A DNA stretch of 10,000 bases, taken from positions 81,758,175 to 81,768,174 of the forward strand of contig CM060317.1 in assembly GCA_030674155.1 (NCBI GenBank), in the 5' to 3' direction. The DNA is from Stramonita haemastoma. Taxonomy: Eukaryota; Mollusca; Gastropoda; Neogastropoda; Muricidae. Shown one piece after another: positions 8,069 through 10,000 of the stretch; positions within the stretch are counted from its first letter, which is position 1; each line of letters opens with the position of its first letter. The position numbers and the translations under genes were made by a program. The notes below the pieces were generated by a model. The model was given only the letters and a program-made list of their open reading frames with translations. It was not told the DNA's origin and did no database searches.

Positions 8069-8069
8069 C
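8039..8069 (+). repeat. (CAA)10 microsatellite
   Basis: About ten CAA units closing the compound locus, followed by CGACAAGAAATAAG. Together with the CAA block at 7774-7824 it brackets the minisatellite. Confidence 0.92.
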
Positions 8070-8070
8070 G

Positions 8071-8401
8071 ACAAGAAATAAGTTCTAAAGCAGTGACCCT
8101 ACCAGTGAAAACCCGAAATCTTTCTTTGCTCATACAGAACAAAAGACTGTAAGACATTTTCCCTACAAACTGAGAAGATTGGAGACAAAGGATGTTTCTT
8201 AAAGTTTCTACCTGCCTTTCTCTGTTTTTGTTTTACTTTGATTTTTGTGTTGTTTTTTTCTTATCGCATATCTAACTTGTCTGTTATTATTTTAAAATCC
8301 CGTTTTTCGAAAGTGAGATTGACATGGTTCACACGAATGAACAGTGAACTAAATCTTCTCACTTGACATCACCAACTCATTGCCTTTTGCAAACGACACA
8401 C
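8071..8401. other. Unique AT-rich DNA, nothing identified
   Basis: T-rich in 8210-8290 (TTTGTTTTACTTTGATTTTT-like). No repeat, RNA or coding signal seen. Confidence 0.5.
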
Positions 8402-8404
8402 AAA

Positions 8405-8448
<44 letters not shown>

Positions 8449-8464
8449 AAAAAAAAGAGAAGAG

Positions 8465-8547
<83 letters not shown>

Positions 8548-8581
8548 AAAGAAAGAAGAAAGAAGAAAGAGAAAGAAAGAA

Positions 8582-8630
<49 letters not shown>

Positions 8631-8830
8631 AGAAGAAAGAAAGAAAGAAAGAAATAAAGAAAAAGAAAGAAAGAAAAGAAAAAAAAAGAAAGTAGAAAGA
8701 AAGACAGAAAAGTAAAAAGAAAGTAAGAAAGAAAAAAAGAAGAAAGAAAGAACAAAACAAAAAGAACAAACAAACGAGAGAAATGAGAAAAGAAAGAAAG
8801 AAAAGGAAAAGGAGAAAAGAAAGAAAGAAA
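8402..8830 (+). repeat. (GAAA)n polypurine tract with GAA/GAGA variants
   Basis: Long GAAA array. The plus strand is wholly purine from 8402 to 8654 (253 bases), then has only scattered C and T to 8830. Blocks of pure GAAA are separated by AGAGAGAAAG and GAAGAAAGAAG variants at about 8455-8465, 8548-8585 and 8628-8637. Lys-Glu-Arg frames on plus and Phe-Leu-Ser frames on minus, up to 171 codons, are artefacts. Confidence 0.96.
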
Positions 8831-9078
8831 TATAAATGCTAGAGCTGAGTAGCCATATCAGCATTATTTGTTGTACTCACTTCATGTATTTGGTGCTATC
8901 TTGTTCCTGACTGATAAAATGTTATATAAACGAAGAAGGAACAAAAACAAAAGAGCAAAATTAAAAGAAAGAATACACGAAAAAAGTGATACAAATTCAA
9001 TTTTAAATGTTCTTTTTTTCAGTGACAAATGTTTTGGCCTCACCCCATCTAATGCGTTAGATACTTACACCAAACTTG
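8831..9078. other. Unique AT-rich DNA
   Basis: Contains the start of a 95-codon frame (8868-9155) that runs into the following G-free stretch and shows only Lys/Asn/Thr bias. A TTCTTTTTTTCAG at 9009-9021 resembles a splice acceptor but has no recognisable coding sequence after it. Confidence 0.45.
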
Positions 9079-9278
9079 TAACCCTAAAACAAACATTCCA
9101 ACAAATAACAACAACACAAAAATCACAACAATCAAAAACTCATCACCATCAATAATACAAACTTTCCCCCACAAAACTCACACAAAAAACAACACATACT
9201 CACCAGATTTCTCTCCAAAAATCACCCACCACCACCACCGCCAACCACCAACCACCACCAACACCAACACCAACAACA
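9079..9278 (+). other. G-depleted A/C-rich stretch
   Basis: The plus strand has no G from 9079 to 9205 and only two G residues (9206 and 9240) in the whole 200 bases. The left part is AAC/ACA-rich; the right part (about 9221-9275) is CCA/CAA repeat such as CACCACCACC and CCAACACCAACACC. Confidence 0.9.
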
Positions 9279-9397
9279 GCAGACGACTTTTCCCTGTCCA
9301 AAAGCACCTCCAGGTCTGAAGAGCACAACAACTTTGAGAGTGACTGCAGCTGCTATAGGTGACGACGATGCTTTGGGGCGCTCAGAGATTCACAGAA

Positions 9398-9478
9398 AAA
9401 GGGGAGGGGAGAGGAAAAGGAGGAGGGGCAGGGAGTGGGGGGAGAAGGGAGGGGGGGAGGGGGAGGAGAGAGGAGGGT
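9398..9478 (+). other. G-rich purine tract, G-quadruplex capable
   Basis: Purine-rich with many G-runs, up to seven G, linked by 1-4 bases (A, AGT, AGAA). This gives several overlapping G-quadruplex patterns, mainly 9424-9465. It begins about 120 bases after the end of the G-depleted stretch, so strand composition reverses sharply. Confidence 0.85.
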
Positions 9479-9479
9479 T

Positions 9480-9660
9480 ATCGTTTCGCGCGCTCTTTCG
9501 CAGTCGGACTCGCGGAGTAGAGGAGGTGTTGACTGGATTTTTGCTGCTCTGTGTTTTGCCAGGCTGTGCTGGTGTGTGGAGGAGTCTGAATCGTAGTAGT
9601 GGGCCTATCATTATAGCTTCTATTGGCCTTACGCTGCTGCTTGTCCCATTGCTAGAAGTG
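9480..9660. promoter_or_regulatory. CpG cluster beside the G-rich tract; possible promoter
   Basis: Eight CpG dinucleotides lie within 9482-9514, including GCGCGC, in a window that otherwise has few outside CG-bearing repeats. A CTCTTTC initiator-like string is at 9493-9499 and GCAGTC at 9500-9505. A GC-rich, G4-bearing, CpG-dense point is what an unmethylated promoter might look like, but I see no TATA box and no exon. A 109-codon frame (9334-9663) crosses it; its Arg/Gly half is the G-rich tract in translation. Confidence 0.15.
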
Positions 9661-9959
<299 letters not shown>

Positions 9960-10000
9960 AGTAAATGATAATAATGATTTTTAAGATGAAAGGAAAACGA

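Noticed and set aside
7566..8157. Poly-Asn/poly-Lys plus frame and poly-Leu/Cys/Ser/Val minus frames
   Set aside because: All derive from GAA, CAA and the AATGCAAAGAAG minisatellite; homopolymer residues change only with the reading frame.
8349..8864. 171-codon minus-strand frame, the longest in the window
   Set aside because: Phe-Leu-Ser repeats from (GAAA)n read on the opposite strand; no unique domain at either end.

Overview
This is eukaryotic, non-coding, repeat-dense DNA. I find no protein-coding exon, rRNA, functional tRNA or CRISPR array that I can defend. Roughly a third of the window is simple-sequence repeat (GATA, CAGA, CGGA, TG/CG, GAA, CAA, GAAA, TTAG, CT). Most long open frames are repeats read as protein (poly-Ser/Leu/Lys/Arg, Cys-Val, Tyr-Leu-Ser-Ile) or read across SINEs. 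The repeat spectrum, together with tRNA-derived SINEs whose central part carries a GGATGAGAC..TAAACC core, suggests a marine invertebrate, most likely a mollusc and perhaps a gastropod. The organism is inference only.

Layout. 1-610: unique DNA with a G-quadruplex-capable G-rich tract at 262-321. 611-875: TG/CG repeat with 119 bp of unbroken pyrimidine-purine alternation. 876-1345: unique. 1346-3380: a composite block in which a 290-bp segment (A, 1346-1630; A', 2784-3075) and a SINE body (S1, 1826-2088; S2, 2306-2662) each occur twice, all embedded in GATA/CAGA/CGGA tetranucleotide arrays. 3381-3719: short GTGTA repeat and pyrimidine-rich DNA. 3720-3870: degenerate copy of a second SINE family, abutting a T-free GAA array (3873-4118). 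4121-5136: unique, with a 16-G run. 5140-5285: TTAG array drifting into TTCG. 5286-5690: unique, with a very tentative reverse-transcriptase relic. 5714-5845: third, older copy of the S1/S2 family on the plus strand. 5992-6059: C19-A13-CAA homopolymer junction. 6255-6330: a further tRNA-like head. 6331-7044: unique. 7045-7220: CT then TG/TCTG repeats. 7708-8069: GAA-CAA-minisatellite-CAA compound repeat sharing a motif with the 3.9-kb locus. 8402-8830: GAAA polypurine tract. 9079-9278: almost G-free DNA, followed by a G-rich tract (9398-9478) and a CpG cluster (9482-9514). 9841-9957: CT array ending in TTTCAG.

What ties the region together is retroposition and repeat expansion rather than genes. 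tRNA-derived SINEs (three copies of one family, one of a related family, one isolated head) lie against microsatellites. In the 1.3-3.4 kb block the SINE, the microsatellites and a neighbouring segment appear to have duplicated as a unit. I see no evidence of a new defence, metabolic or regulatory system; the most noteworthy structures are the SINE/GATA composite, the shared core of the two SINE families, the pair of related GAA loci and several tracts able to form non-B DNA.
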